From NCBI RefSeq assembly GCF_019331735.1, contig NZ_JAHBBH010000004.1, positions 1-64,000 on the forward strand: a DNA stretch of 64,000 bases, read 5' to 3'. The stretch comes from Bifidobacterium miconis. GTDB taxonomy: Bacteria > Actinomycetota > Actinomycetes > Actinomycetales > Bifidobacteriaceae. The translations under genes were made by a program, and so were the position numbers. Under the pieces are notes generated by a model. It did not search any database and was not told where the DNA came from. It saw nothing but the letters and a program-made list of their open reading frames with translations. Below, in pieces: positions 1 through 9,002 of the stretch. Every line of letters starts with the position of its first letter. Position 1 is the first letter of the stretch.

Positions 1-1951
1 CGGCCGACGTGCCGTCCGCGAGCACGTGCTCGTGATCGTCGTCGGCGACGTCCTCGTAATGCATACGCGCGGTGAGCGCCGCGCCGTACGCGCCCATGAG
101 TCCGGCGATGTTCGGTCGCGTCACCTCGCGTTCGGTGAGCAATTCGAACGCGCGCAGCACGGCGTCGTTGAGGAACGTGCCGCCCTGCACGACGACCGTG
201 TCGCCGAGTTCGCCGGAATCGCGCAGTTTGATGACCTTGTACAGCGCGTTGCGCACGACCGAATAGCACAGGCCGGCGGCGATGTCCTCGATCGAGGCGC
301 CTTCCTTCTGCGCCTGCTTGACGGACGAGTTCATGAACACGGTGCAGCGCGAACCGAGATCGACCGGATGGGTGGAGGCGAGCGCCTTCTGCGTGAATTC
401 CTGAATGGTCAGGCCCATCGACATGGCGAAGGTTTGCAGGAACGAGCCGCAGCCGGACGAGCACGCCTCGTTGACGGCGATCGAGTCGATCACGCCGTCG
501 GTGATGGCGAGGTACTTCATGTCCTGACCGCCGATGTCGATCACGGCGGTAACGCCAGGGCTGACCATTTCGGCGCCGCGGTAGTGCGCCATCGTCTCGA
601 CCACGCCCTCGTCGAGGTGCAGGCCGGTGGTGATGAGGCCCTCGCCGTAGCCGGTCGCGCAGGATCGCGCGATCCACGCGCCTTGAGGCAATTGGGACTG
701 GATCTGCTTGACGATGTTGATGGCGGCCGTCAGCGGGCTGCCCTCGTTGTTCGCGTAGGAGGACCACACGATTTCGCGGTCGTCGTTGACGAGGGTCGCC
801 TTGATGGTGGTTGAGCCCGCGTCGATGCCGAGGAAGTGGGGGCCGTGCGCGCCTTCGAGCGTGCCGATGTGGATGTGCTCGCGGTGGTGGCGCTTGTTGA
901 ACGCCTCGCGGTCGGCTTCGGTCGGGAACAACGGCGGCATGGTGGGCGTGTTGGACGGGAGGTTCTTGAGCTCGTCGAGCCGCTTGAGGATGTCGTCGCA
1001 GGTGCGTGCCTCGAAGTGGTGGCCTTCGTCGTCCTTGTCCATGTCGGCCTGCAATGCGGCGCCGTAGGCGACGTACAGGTGCGCGTTGGTCGGCACGATG
1101 AACTCGTCGACCTTGCCGTCGAGCGCGCGCTGGAACGCGGCGCGCAGCTCGCTCATGAAGAACAGCGGGCCGCCGAGGAAGATGACGGTGCCGTGGATCG
1201 GGCGGCCGGACGCGAGACCGGCGATGGTCTGCGTGGCGACGGCCGTGAAGATCGACGCGGCGAGATCCGGCTTGGCGGCGCCGTCGTTGATGAGCGGCTG
1301 CAGGTCGGTTTTGGCGAACACGCCGCAGCGCGACGCGATCGGATACAGGTTCTCGTAGCTTTTCGCCATCTCGTTGAGGCCCGAGGCGTCGGTGTCGAGC
1401 AACGTGGCCATCTGGTCGATGAACGCGCCGGTGCCGCCCGCGCACGAGCCGTTCATGCGCTGTTCGGGGGTGGGCTTGAGGTACGTGATCTTCGCGTCCT
1501 CGCCGCCGAGTTCGATGATGACGTCGGCCTGCGGGTATTCCTTGTCGATGGCCTCGGTTTCGGCGATGACCTCCTGCACGAACGGCACGTGCATGTTGTC
1601 GGCGAGCGCCAGGCCGCCGGAGCCGGTGATGGCCAGACGAATCGGCTCGTCGCCGCGGCCAAGCTCCTCAAGCTTCTTGTGAATGTCGGCGAGCAGGCCT
1701 GCCACGGTGGCGCGCACGTTGGCATGGTGCCGGCGGTAGTCGGAGAAGATGGTGTCGGACAGCGATTCGGATTGGTCGAGCACCACGGCCTTGACCGTGG
1801 TGGAGCCGATGTCGAGTCCCACGCGCAGGGGCTTGGCGTTCCCCGATACGGCCGCCGTGGTCGCGCTCGTGTTCGTGTTCGGCGCGGCGTTCACGCGCGC
1901 GTTCGCGGTGCTGGCGGCGTCCGTGGTCACGTTCGATGCGGTGTCAACCAT
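1..1951 (-). CDS. (R)-2-hydroxyacyl-CoA dehydratase activator, large multidomain protein (5' part; runs off the left edge)
   Basis: About 650 codons are visible from an ATG at 1951, and the frame is still open at position 1. The protein carries two successive ASKHA-type ATPase activator domains. The first begins with [13 protein letters not shown] near residue 40, the second with [14 protein letters not shown] near residue 370. Each has a Cys in the [11 protein letters not shown] / [11 protein letters not shown] position and another in an SRC motif. In the 2-hydroxyglutaryl-CoA dehydratase and benzoyl-CoA reductase activators these Cys residues hold the bridging [4Fe-4S] cluster that passes an electron to the dehydratase. 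Such double-activator proteins usually continue into dehydratase-like domains, expected beyond the edge. The first ~35 residues are a Thr/Ala/Asn-rich tail. The physiological substrate cannot be told from sequence. Confidence 0.85.
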   Translation of the reverse strand, partial: MVDTASNVTTDAASTANARVNAAPNTNTSATTAAVSGNAKPLRVGLDIGSTTVKAVVLDQSESLSDTIFSDYRRHHANVRATVAGLLADIHKKLEELGRGDEPIRLAITGSGGLALADNMHVPFVQEVIAETEAIDKEYPQADVIIELGGEDAKITYLKPTPEQRMNGSCAGGTGAFIDQMATLLDTDASGLNEMAKSYENLYPIASRCGVFAKTDLQPLINDGAAKPDLAASIFTAVATQTIAGLASGRPIHGTVIFLGGPLFFMSELRAAFQRALDGKVDEFIVPTNAHLYVAYGAALQADMDKDDEGHHFEARTCDDILKRLDELKNLPSNTPTMPPLFPTEADREAFNKRHHREHIHIGTLEGAHGPHFLGIDAGSTTIKATLVNDDREIVWSSYANNEGSPLTAAINIVKQIQSQLPQGAWIARSCATGYGEGLITTGLHLDEGVVETMAHYRGAEMVSPGVTAVIDIGGQDMKYLAITDGVIDSIAVNEACSSGCGSFLQTFAMSMGLTIQEFTQKALASTHPVDLGSRCTVFMNSSVKQAQKEGASIEDIAAGLCYSVVRNALYKVIKLRDSGELGDTVVVQGGTFLNDAVLRAFELLTEREVTRPNIAGLMGAYGAALTARMHYEDVADDDHEHVLADGTSA

Positions 1952-2220
1952 GTATTCCTCTTAGCTTCGGCCTCCGGGATAATCGCCTTTCTCACGGCAC
2001 CGCAAGGTATCCCGAACCGTTTCGGACGGCTGGCAGGCACCCTGCGGACGGCTTCGCCCGGCTACTTCTCGCCCTAAGAATAGTCCGACCACCTGCCCAA
2101 CATGGCGCCCCGCAGGGTGATTTCGCTCACGGGAAGCATGTTTCCCGACACTTTTCAAGACTTTGACGGGCTTCTGCGCAGAATGTCCATAACCGTGCCG
2201 TCGCGCCGTTCGCCGCTCCG

Positions 2221-3504
2221 CTATTGCGCAACGATGACTTCATCCACATCCACCATGGAGCCCACCGAACCGAACCGCTGACCCGACTTGTCGGTCCATT
2301 GCGGCACTTCGCCGGTGACTGTGACGGTAAGCACGCAATCATCCTCAGGCAGTTCCGGCGAGACATACCGGTAACCGGAGTCCGGCGATTTGGCGTACCA
2401 ACTCACGAAAATGGGGCCCGCCGCCATCGCGGATTCCCCGCCCGGCCCAATCCCGCGAATACCAACCCTCGCATACGACCCCCATTGATCGGCCCGTCCG
2501 GTCAACGCCACCCGCGAGCCATGGAACGGAACGGAAACCGATTCGCCGGCCCTGTCCGAACGGAATCCGACGGCGATGCGCCGTCCCTCGAACGGCTCCG
2601 CCTCGCCCGAGACTGGCGACCATACGGGCAGGTACTCCGCCAACCGCAGCCGTCCATGATTCACGGACAACCGCTGCCAGACATAGGTGGCGGCGGAGGC
2701 CTGATGCGGGTACGACCAGCGGTCGCCCATGTACATCGCAATCTCGCCATGCTCGGTGTGCACCGGCAGCACATACAGCGTCTGCGAATTGCAGGTCATC
2801 GTGCCTTCCGGCGCGAACAGGCCCTGATAGGTCCATGGACCGCGCATCGAGGGTGCGGACAGACAGTAGTTGTCGTTGCAGTCCCACGAGGTCTTGCCAG
2901 AGAACAGCATCCAGTACCGTCCGCCGAGTTTGGCGACGGCCGGCGCTTCCCCACCGAGTGCGATGCCCTCGCCCACCAGCTCTTCGGCGCTTTGGTAATC
3001 GGCCGCCAATCGGTAGATATCGCCTTCATGAACCAGCAGATATCCGGCGCCGTCGTCATCCTGGAAGACGCCCAGATCCCAGCGGCGGATCAGCTCGCTG
3101 CGGAAGGTCAGCGGGCCGCGGAATTCGTAGTCGCCGTCGATCGTGTCGCAAACCGCGTAGCAGATGTACGGATCGCAGTATTCCAGATCGTCGGCGTGCA
3201 TATACATCACGTACCGGCCGGTCGCGGGGCAGCGCATGACTTTGACTCGCTCGCCGATGCGTCCGGGACCCGTCGGACCGTTCTTCTGCTGCGGCAGCAC
3301 GATTCGCCGGAACGTCCAGTACACCAAGTCCGGCGAGGAGTAGCAGGAGAAGCCGGCGAACCGGTTCTCCTCGTCGGTCTTGTACTCACCGAACAGGTAG
3401 TACAGGCCACGTTCCTCGACGATGCAACCGCCATGCGCGTTGACCGTCCGACCACGGTCATCGAACCACGGGACGCCGCTGATGATGAGCGATTGCTGGG
3501 ACAT
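2221..3504 (-). CDS. Glycoside hydrolase family 43, exo-beta-1,3-galactanase-like (GH43_24 type)
   Basis: 427 residues. ATG 3504 is chosen because AAGGAGA lies just upstream; in-frame codons further upstream lack a Shine-Dalgarno. The five-bladed-propeller region spans about residues 1-290 and is followed by a beta-rich accessory domain of ~135 residues. The N-terminus reads NAHGG where most GH43 enzymes carry a catalytic-base Asp. This is the hallmark of exo-beta-1,3-galactanases, which use a Gln as unusual base. By comparison with that subfamily, E186 (in GGEAPAV) is the likely acid, Q241 (in CNSQTLYV) the likely base and E85 a third active-site carboxylate. There is no signal peptide, so it should act on imported oligosaccharides. 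It is the last gene of the operon starting at 6915 and is separated from the permease by a hairpin. Subfamily assignment is by motif memory, and the substrate is inferred. Confidence 0.8.
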   Translation of the reverse strand: MSQQSLIISGVPWFDDRGRTVNAHGGCIVEERGLYYLFGEYKTDEENRFAGFSCYSSPDLVYWTFRRIVLPQQKNGPTGPGRIGERVKVMRCPATGRYVMYMHADDLEYCDPYICYAVCDTIDGDYEFRGPLTFRSELIRRWDLGVFQDDDGAGYLLVHEGDIYRLAADYQSAEELVGEGIALGGEAPAVAKLGGRYWMLFSGKTSWDCNDNYCLSAPSMRGPWTYQGLFAPEGTMTCNSQTLYVLPVHTEHGEIAMYMGDRWSYPHQASAATYVWQRLSVNHGRLRLAEYLPVWSPVSGEAEPFEGRRIAVGFRSDRAGESVSVPFHGSRVALTGRADQWGSYARVGIRGIGPGGESAMAAGPIFVSWYAKSPDSGYRYVSPELPEDDCVLTVTVTGEVPQWTDKSGQRFGSVGSMVDVDEVIVAQ

Positions 3505-3523
3505 AGCTACTCTCCTTGAAAGC

Positions 3524-3581
3524 AAAAACACCTCTCCGGCAGCACCGTCGACACCGTCGAACAGCACACACCGGAGAGGTG
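3524..3581 (-). terminator. Intrinsic-terminator-like hairpin between permease and GH43 genes
   Basis: Perfect 11-bp arms at 3571-3581 and 3529-3539 (CACCTCTCCGG / CCGGAGAGGTG) are followed on the minus strand by five Ts (3528-3524). The 31-nt loop has internal structure. It lies inside the operon, so it probably lowers GH43 expression relative to the transporter genes rather than ending the transcript completely. Confidence 0.65.
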
Positions 3582-3649
3582 CCAAGAGATGGAATCAATC
3601 ATGCGCAGGATAGTTCCGAAGAAACCGTAAGAACTGATCTCTTCCCGAA

Positions 3650-4492
3650 TCACCCCTTCACCGATCCAGCCACCAGGCCGGACACAATCCACTTCTGGCA
3701 GAAGATGAAGAAGACGAACACCGGAACCAGCGCGATCACCGTGATGGCCATGAACGCCGGCCAGTTGGTGGTGAATTGGCTCATGGAGTTGAACACCTGC
3801 AGGATGATCGTGCGATTGTCCGTGGAGGACAGGAACACATTCGGCTGCAGGAAGTCGTTCCACGTGGACAGCGTCTGAAACACGACCACAGTCGCCAGAA
3901 TCGGTGTGATCATCGGAAGGACGATCTTGTAGTAAATCTTGAACGGGCCGGCACCGTCGATGCGCGCCGCTTCCAGCACCTCCATCGGCAGCTTGCGCAT
4001 GTATCCGACGATCAGGAAGTAGCAGAAAATCGAGTTGACCAGATACAGCGCGATCAGGCCCCACAATGTGTTGACGAGATGGAGATTGGCTTCCATGCGG
4101 TACTGCGGAATCAGCGTGGCCTGCAACGGGATGCAGAAGGCTATCATCAGCACGGCGCCGACTCCGGCAGTGAACCAGCTTTTACGTAGGATCATGCCGT
4201 ATGCGGCCAGGGAACCGATGAACAGCTGAAGGAACACCGCCACGACCGTGACGATCAGCGAGTTCAGGAAGCTTCGGGCGATCGGCAGGTTAGCGAAAGT
4301 GTCGATGTAGTTCTGGATGGACCATGTCTCAGGCAATCCGAACGGAGACTTCGCCATGTCGATGGAGGTCTTGAACGAGTTGACGATGATGTAGTACAGC
4401 GGGAGCGCCATAATGATTGCCACGGCGTTGATGAGGATCGTGCGCACCCACACGCCGATCTTCGCCCTGGTGCTTGGCTTGAGCTTGTTCAT
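3650..4492 (-). CDS. Carbohydrate ABC transporter permease, MalG/UgpE type
   Basis: 280 residues with six predicted membrane segments, starting with a helix near residues 15-35. The EAA loop that contacts the ATPase is clear (EAARIDGAGPFKIYYKIVLPM, about residues 175-195). The C-terminus ends VSGLVAGSVKG, typical of CUT1-family inner-membrane subunits. It starts one base after the stop of the partner permease, so the two are translationally coupled. No ATPase is encoded in this locus; CUT1 systems of this kind generally borrow a shared MsiK/MsmK-like ATPase encoded elsewhere, which is inference here. Confidence 0.92.
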   Translation of the reverse strand: MNKLKPSTRAKIGVWVRTILINAVAIIMALPLYYIIVNSFKTSIDMAKSPFGLPETWSIQNYIDTFANLPIARSFLNSLIVTVVAVFLQLFIGSLAAYGMILRKSWFTAGVGAVLMIAFCIPLQATLIPQYRMEANLHLVNTLWGLIALYLVNSIFCYFLIVGYMRKLPMEVLEAARIDGAGPFKIYYKIVLPMITPILATVVVFQTLSTWNDFLQPNVFLSSTDNRTIILQVFNSMSQFTTNWPAFMAITVIALVPVFVFFIFCQKWIVSGLVAGSVKG

Positions 4493-4493
4493 A

Positions 4494-5480
4494 TTACGCG
4501 AACCTCCTAGAGATGGCGCTGGTGAGAGCCGTCTGCCCGAGAACCACGATCAGACATGCCAGCGTGAACAGCACCGCCAGCGCCGAACCGAGACCGTACT
4601 GCGACTGCGAAATACCATGGACGATGATCGCCTGGGTGATGGTGTTGGTGGAATATCCGGGGCCACCCTTGGTCATGCCGAAGGGCAAGTCGTACACCTT
4701 CAGGCCGTTGGTGATGAGCAGGAACGTGGAGACCACGATTCCGGGAATGAGCTGCGGCAGGGTGATGTGAATGAACTTTTGGAATCCGCTGGCACCGTCG
4801 ACGGCGGCCTGCTCGTAAAGGTCTGCGGGAATCGCCTGCAGATACGCCAGATACAGCGTGGCATGCCAACCCACAGCAGCCCAGATGGCCACGAAGATCA
4901 CACAGCCACGAGCCAAGGTCTCATTGGCCAGCCACGGTACGGAATCCAGTCCCATCGACACCAGCACGGAATTGAGCGCGCCCGTCTTGAGCGGGGAGAG
5001 GATGAAGCTCCACACCATACCCAGCACGATCAGCGAGGGGACGCCCAAGAAGAAGAACAGGGAGCGGGCGAACGAGCGGCCGTAGAACTTCGTGTTGAGC
5101 AGCACCGCCAGAGGAATGGCGATAATCGTGGTGATCAGCGTGGTGACGAGCGCGAACAGGATGGTGAATCCCAGGCCCACCAGCAGGGAGGGATCAGTGA
5201 ACACCTTGCGGTAGTTGTCGAATCCGACGAAATTCACATTGGGGTTGAATCCGGTGTAGTCGGTAAAGGAGTAATACACCGTCTGGATCAAGGGGATCAG
5301 CGTCAGCACGACGAACACCGCGAGGACGGGGATCAGGAATCCGGTGGACGATGCCGATTCAACGAATCCGCGGGTCTTGTACCACGGCGTCTTGCGGACG
5401 CCATCGCGTCCACCGACCTTGGCGTCGCCGCTGCTGTCGGACTGCCGCATCATTGCGGGGTTGCATGTTTGTGCCGTCAT
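4494..5480 (-). CDS. Carbohydrate ABC transporter permease, MalF/UgpA type
   Basis: 328 residues. A ~45-residue cytoplasmic N-terminus is followed by a first membrane helix (FLIPVLAVFVVLTLIPLIQTV) and five more. The EAA loop reads YEQAAVDGASGFQKFIHITLPQL. It heterodimerises with the product of 3650-4492 to form the sugar channel. It lies downstream of the binding-protein gene, separated by 190 bases that contain a stable stem-loop (5509-5568). A weak AAAGG motif precedes the ATG. Confidence 0.92.
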   Translation of the reverse strand: MTAQTCNPAMMRQSDSSGDAKVGGRDGVRKTPWYKTRGFVESASSTGFLIPVLAVFVVLTLIPLIQTVYYSFTDYTGFNPNVNFVGFDNYRKVFTDPSLLVGLGFTILFALVTTLITTIIAIPLAVLLNTKFYGRSFARSLFFFLGVPSLIVLGMVWSFILSPLKTGALNSVLVSMGLDSVPWLANETLARGCVIFVAIWAAVGWHATLYLAYLQAIPADLYEQAAVDGASGFQKFIHITLPQLIPGIVVSTFLLITNGLKVYDLPFGMTKGGPGYSTNTITQAIIVHGISQSQYGLGSALAVLFTLACLIVVLGQTALTSAISRRFA

Positions 5481-5508
5481 GTCTTTATTGCCTTTCCATA
5501 AGGAGTGC

Positions 5509-5568
5509 GTCGGGGCGAAACTTTCGAGGCGCAGAGAAGAGGAGAATCGTCAGGAGATTCGCCCCGAC
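5509..5568 (-). other. Intercistronic stem-loop between binding-protein and permease genes
   Basis: Perfect 11-bp arms GTCGGGGCGAA (5509-5519) and its complement (5558-5568) enclose a ~38-nt loop. There is no T tract on the minus strand. In sugar-importer operons a stem at this place typically protects the binding-protein mRNA from 3' decay so that this subunit is overproduced. That role is inferred from position. Confidence 0.5.
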
Positions 5569-5670
5569 CGGAGCGGCGGCTGGCACTGAAGTGCGGAAAA
5601 CCCAGCACCCAGAGAACCGGTCGCCGCTGATTTGCGCATTCGCTTTGATTGCGCATTCACACCAATCGCG

Positions 5671-6915
5671 TTACTTGGCGTTGGCCTTCCAGGTCTCGTC
5701 CATGTGCTTGGCCACCGAAGCGGCGTCCGTGCTGCCCTGGATGAGCAGCTGCCATTGGGAGGTCATTTCCGTGGCCATCACGTTGCCGTTCTGGGACCAG
5801 TTGGTCCAGTAGTACTTGCCGGTGGTCACGTACTCGTCGTAGATGTCCTGCAGCTGCGGAGCCACATCGGCGGCGTATTCGGAGGAGACGGAAATCTGAC
5901 CGATGTTCTTTTCCTCGAGTTTGAGTCCCTCTTCGGAATTCATGAAGGCAAGGAACTTCTCGGCAGCCTTGAGCTTATCGCCATCGATCTTCGAGGAGAT
6001 GGCGAACGGGGAGTCCGGACCACCGCCCACGTACGGTTCGCCGCCTTCCACCGCGGGGAACGGGGCGGTGGCGTAGTCGACGCCGGAGGAGTTCAGATCA
6101 GGGAAGTCCCACGGGCCGGAACGGAACATGGCCAGCTGGCCGGTCATGAATTGCTGCTTGATCTGGTCGTTGTTCACGCCCACGACCTCCTTGGGCATGG
6201 TGCCGGAGTCGATGAGCTTCTGCCATTCCTTGATGATCGGGGTCCACTGCTTTTCGAAGCTTCCGCCTTCGCCCATTTCCGGCCATTCGCTGGTATCGAT
6301 GCCCTGCTTGGCGTAGTAGCCGCCAAGCATCGGCTGGAACGAGCCGGAAACGACGGTCGGATCGTCCATGTACGGCGTGATTCCCGCAGCCTGCAGTTTC
6401 TTGCCCAACTCACAGAATTCATCGATCGTCTCAGGCACGGAATCGTATCCCACCTGCTTGAGCAGGTCTTTGTTATATACAATGACGCCGACCCATGCGG
6501 TGGGGCTCATGCCATAGACCTTGCCGTCACGGGTATAGAGGTCCTTATTGGTGTCCGGAATGGAATCCATGAACGACTCATTAGTCAAATCCTTGGCCAA
6601 CCCGGCGTCCAGCACTTCATTGCGCGTCTCGATGGACATGTGGAACACATCGGGCAGCTGGTTTCCTGCGGCACGTGTGGTCAGCGTCTGCGCGTAATCG
6701 GCGGCTTCGCCCTGTGCGGTGCTCAGATCGACCTTAATATCGGGGTTGGCTTTCTCGAAGGCCTCGATGATGGGCTTGACCTGATTCTCGTTGTTCCACG
6801 AGAAGTAGGTGATGGTGGTTTTGCCGGAATCAGCTGTTCCACTACCGCATGCGGCCAGAGGAACGATCATCGCCGCTGCTGCTACGGCTGCGATGATGGT
6901 CTTGGAGAACTTCAT
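5671..6915 (-). CDS. Extracellular sugar-binding lipoprotein of a CUT1 ABC importer
   Basis: 414 residues from ATG 6915, which is preceded by GAAGGAAG; a longer upstream in-frame reading lacks a ribosome site. The N-terminus is a lipoprotein signal (hydrophobic stretch then LAACGSG, Cys near residue 23). The mature part is a family-1 solute-binding fold with ITYFSWNNENQVKPIIEAFEK near its start. Aromatic residues in the second half (such as YWTNWSQNG) could stack on sugar rings. It heads the operon with two permeases and GH43, and is divergent from GH31 across a region with two palindromes. The GH43 partner suggests a galactan-derived oligosaccharide; this is inference. Confidence 0.92.
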   Translation of the reverse strand: MKFSKTIIAAVAAAAMIVPLAACGSGTADSGKTTITYFSWNNENQVKPIIEAFEKANPDIKVDLSTAQGEAADYAQTLTTRAAGNQLPDVFHMSIETRNEVLDAGLAKDLTNESFMDSIPDTNKDLYTRDGKVYGMSPTAWVGVIVYNKDLLKQVGYDSVPETIDEFCELGKKLQAAGITPYMDDPTVVSGSFQPMLGGYYAKQGIDTSEWPEMGEGGSFEKQWTPIIKEWQKLIDSGTMPKEVVGVNNDQIKQQFMTGQLAMFRSGPWDFPDLNSSGVDYATAPFPAVEGGEPYVGGGPDSPFAISSKIDGDKLKAAEKFLAFMNSEEGLKLEEKNIGQISVSSEYAADVAPQLQDIYDEYVTTGKYYWTNWSQNGNVMATEMTSQWQLLIQGSTDAASVAKHMDETWKANAK

Positions 6916-7027
6916 GATTCTTCTTCCTTCCTGCGGCACCCGCTTTGGCGTCGCCAAGAACGTTGATCAAGTTCGGCTCGAACCTCGGGGCCACTATGCC
7001 CCTCCATTGTGCACCGTCTTGATTTGT

Positions 7028-7039
7028 TAATACGTATGA
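7028..7039. promoter_or_regulatory. Operator-like palindrome 1 (TAATACGTATGA)
   Basis: Near-perfect copy of the palindrome at 7229-7240, with a central CG as in LacI/GalR-family operators. It lies 113 bases upstream of the binding-protein start codon. The LacI-family protein encoded at 9003-10055 is the likely ligand (inference). Confidence 0.55.
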
Positions 7040-7228
7040 GTAACTACGTGACTTCAGTATGCCACCAAGGGGCAATGGCGGCAAAACGGCGTGTCGCAAT
7101 AACACCATTCACATGAAACCTCACAATAAAGCCATTTATTGACAGCAGGCGGCACGGCAATTACCCTCCAGATCACTCACGGGAAATCACGCCACGCCGG
7201 AATTTGTAAATCGGTACCTTCGTCGTAA

Positions 7229-7240
7229 TAATACGTATTA
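7229..7240. promoter_or_regulatory. Operator-like palindrome 2 (TAATACGTATTA)
   Basis: A perfect 12-bp palindrome 58 bases upstream of the GH31 start codon. Its centre is 201 bp from the first copy, so one repressor could bind both sites and control both directions, possibly by looping. Confidence 0.6.
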
Positions 7241-7297
7241 GATACACGCGGCACTGCAGCCGCGTCAGATGTTTACTGCACATAGGAAAGACCGATT

Positions 7298-8845
7298 ATG
7301 AACAACACGGCTCAATACACAACAATCGACCTTCTTCCCAATGAACTCTGGTGGGGAGGCCGCGCGGCGGACGGCCGACTCATGCCATTCGGCGCACAGC
7401 CGTTCTCCTGCGACCTGGCCACCTGGAAGCACGAGGACGGCCAACTGCCCGAAGCCTCGAACCAGAGCGCGCCATTGCTGGTCTCCACCTGCGGCCGCTA
7501 TGTATGGTGCGACAAGCCGTTCGCGTTCTCCTTCGACGGCAAGCACCTAACCGTGCAGGCCGATCATGCCGTCACCGTGCATGGCGACGGCGACGGCACG
7601 TTGCGAGACGCCTTCCTCGCCGCAAGCCGGAACCACTTCCCCCCGTCCGGCGCGACTCCCGCCAAGGCCATGTTCGCCAAGCCGCAATACAACACGTGGA
7701 TCGAAATGCCCTACCGCCCGACCCAGCAGGCCGTGCTCGACTACGCCGACGCGATGCTGGCCGCCGACATGCCCCCGGGCGTGCTGATGATCGACGACAA
7801 GTGGAGTCCCGACTACGGAACCTGGACCTTCGACCCGGCCACGTTCCCGGACCCGCAGGAGATGCTCCGGCAGTTGCACGATAAGGGATTCGACGTCATC
7901 GTCTGGCTGGTACCGTTCGTCAGCCCCGATTCCGCAGTGTTCCGCGAGCTCGAGGCGCGCGGGCTCATGCTGCGCGACCGACACGGCCGCACGGCCATCC
8001 GCCGTTGGTGGAACGGGCTGAGCGCCGTGCTCGACCTAAGCAACCCCGAGGCACGGCAGTGGATCCGAGGCCGGCTCGACGCACTGTGCGAGCTCGGCGT
8101 GGACGGCTTCAAGTTCGATGGCGCCGACCTGTACGACTTCCACGACGACGACCTGCCGTCCACTCCGATGACGTCTAACGACATGTGCGAACAGTGGGCG
8201 GCGATCGGCGTGCACTACCCGTTCAACGAGTTCCGAGCCTGCTGGAAGATGGGCGGACAGCCGCTCGCGCAAAGGCTTCAAGACAAGCCCGCCGCCTGGG
8301 ATGAGCACGGCATCGGCTCGCTGATTCCGGAAATGCTGGCACAGGGCATGATCGGTCAACCGTTCGTCTGCCCCGATATGATCGGCGGCGGCGAAGTCAA
8401 CAGCGCCAAACATTCGAATGTGGACCAAGAGTTCTTCGTCCGATACGCGCAGATCGCCGCGCTTTCCCCGATGATGCAGTTCTCCACCGCGCCCTCCCGC
8501 GTGCTGGATGCCGATCATCTCGAAGCCGTGCGCAAGGCATTGGCCATTCGCGAGGAATACCTGCCGACGATTCTGCGGCTTGCCGATCATGCGGCGCAAA
8601 CCGGCGAGCCGATCATCCGTCCGATGGCCTACCACTTTCCTGACATGGATACCGTCACCGACCAGTTCCTTCTGGGCAGTGACATCATCGTCGCCCCCTG
8701 CACGCAGCGCCATGCGGTTTCCCGGCGAGTATCGATTCCCGAAGGGCGATGGCGCGGGGACGACGGGCAGGTCATCGCGGGGCCTGCCGTCATCGACACG
8801 CCTTGCCCGCTCGACAGGCTGCCGCGTTTCATGCGCGAAGGCTGA
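7298..8845 (+). CDS. Glycoside hydrolase family 31 (alpha-glycosidase)
   Basis: 515 residues, shorter than many GH31 enzymes, with a reduced N-terminal beta domain (~120 residues). The (beta/alpha)8 barrel follows: MIDDKWSPDYGTW near 165, and the nucleophile motif DGFKFDGAD with D274. A candidate acid/base D329 sits in LQDKPAAWDEHGI, and the closing motif is PDMIGGG near 360. A small C-terminal beta domain ends the protein. There is no signal peptide, so it is cytoplasmic. GH31 covers alpha-glucosidases, alpha-xylosidases, alpha-galactosidases and sulfoquinovosidases, and the sequence alone does not decide among them. It is the first gene of the unit that includes the LacI regulator and is divergent from the importer. 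Confidence 0.85.
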   Translation: MNNTAQYTTIDLLPNELWWGGRAADGRLMPFGAQPFSCDLATWKHEDGQLPEASNQSAPLLVSTCGRYVWCDKPFAFSFDGKHLTVQADHAVTVHGDGDGTLRDAFLAASRNHFPPSGATPAKAMFAKPQYNTWIEMPYRPTQQAVLDYADAMLAADMPPGVLMIDDKWSPDYGTWTFDPATFPDPQEMLRQLHDKGFDVIVWLVPFVSPDSAVFRELEARGLMLRDRHGRTAIRRWWNGLSAVLDLSNPEARQWIRGRLDALCELGVDGFKFDGADLYDFHDDDLPSTPMTSNDMCEQWAAIGVHYPFNEFRACWKMGGQPLAQRLQDKPAAWDEHGIGSLIPEMLAQGMIGQPFVCPDMIGGGEVNSAKHSNVDQEFFVRYAQIAALSPMMQFSTAPSRVLDADHLEAVRKALAIREEYLPTILRLADHAAQTGEPIIRPMAYHFPDMDTVTDQFLLGSDIIVAPCTQRHAVSRRVSIPEGRWRGDDGQVIAGPAVIDTPCPLDRLPRFMREG

Positions 8846-9002
8846 TCGCATGACTCGCAAAGACCATCCCTTCAGTCGGTTGGATAAAGCCAACCAAGAG
8901 ACCGGCAGCGTAAGGGGTTAGCCACACGGGCTAATATCGAATAGCGGCGTGGCGACGACGACCGCCGGCACATTCCGCCGAAATACAACGCAAGAGGACC
9001 TC

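Larger units (their letters stand above)
6916..7297. promoter_or_regulatory. Divergent promoter region of the sugar locus
   Basis: This 382-base gap separates the binding-protein operon (minus) from the GH31-lacI pair (plus). It is noticeably AT-richer than its surroundings and holds two copies of a TAATACGTAT core (7028-7039 and 7229-7240). No open reading frame with a ribosome site is visible. Confidence 0.6.

Noticed and set aside
836-2077. 413-codon plus-strand frame at the left edge
   Set aside because: Antisense shadow of the activator gene, whose minus-strand frame shows two full ASKHA domains.
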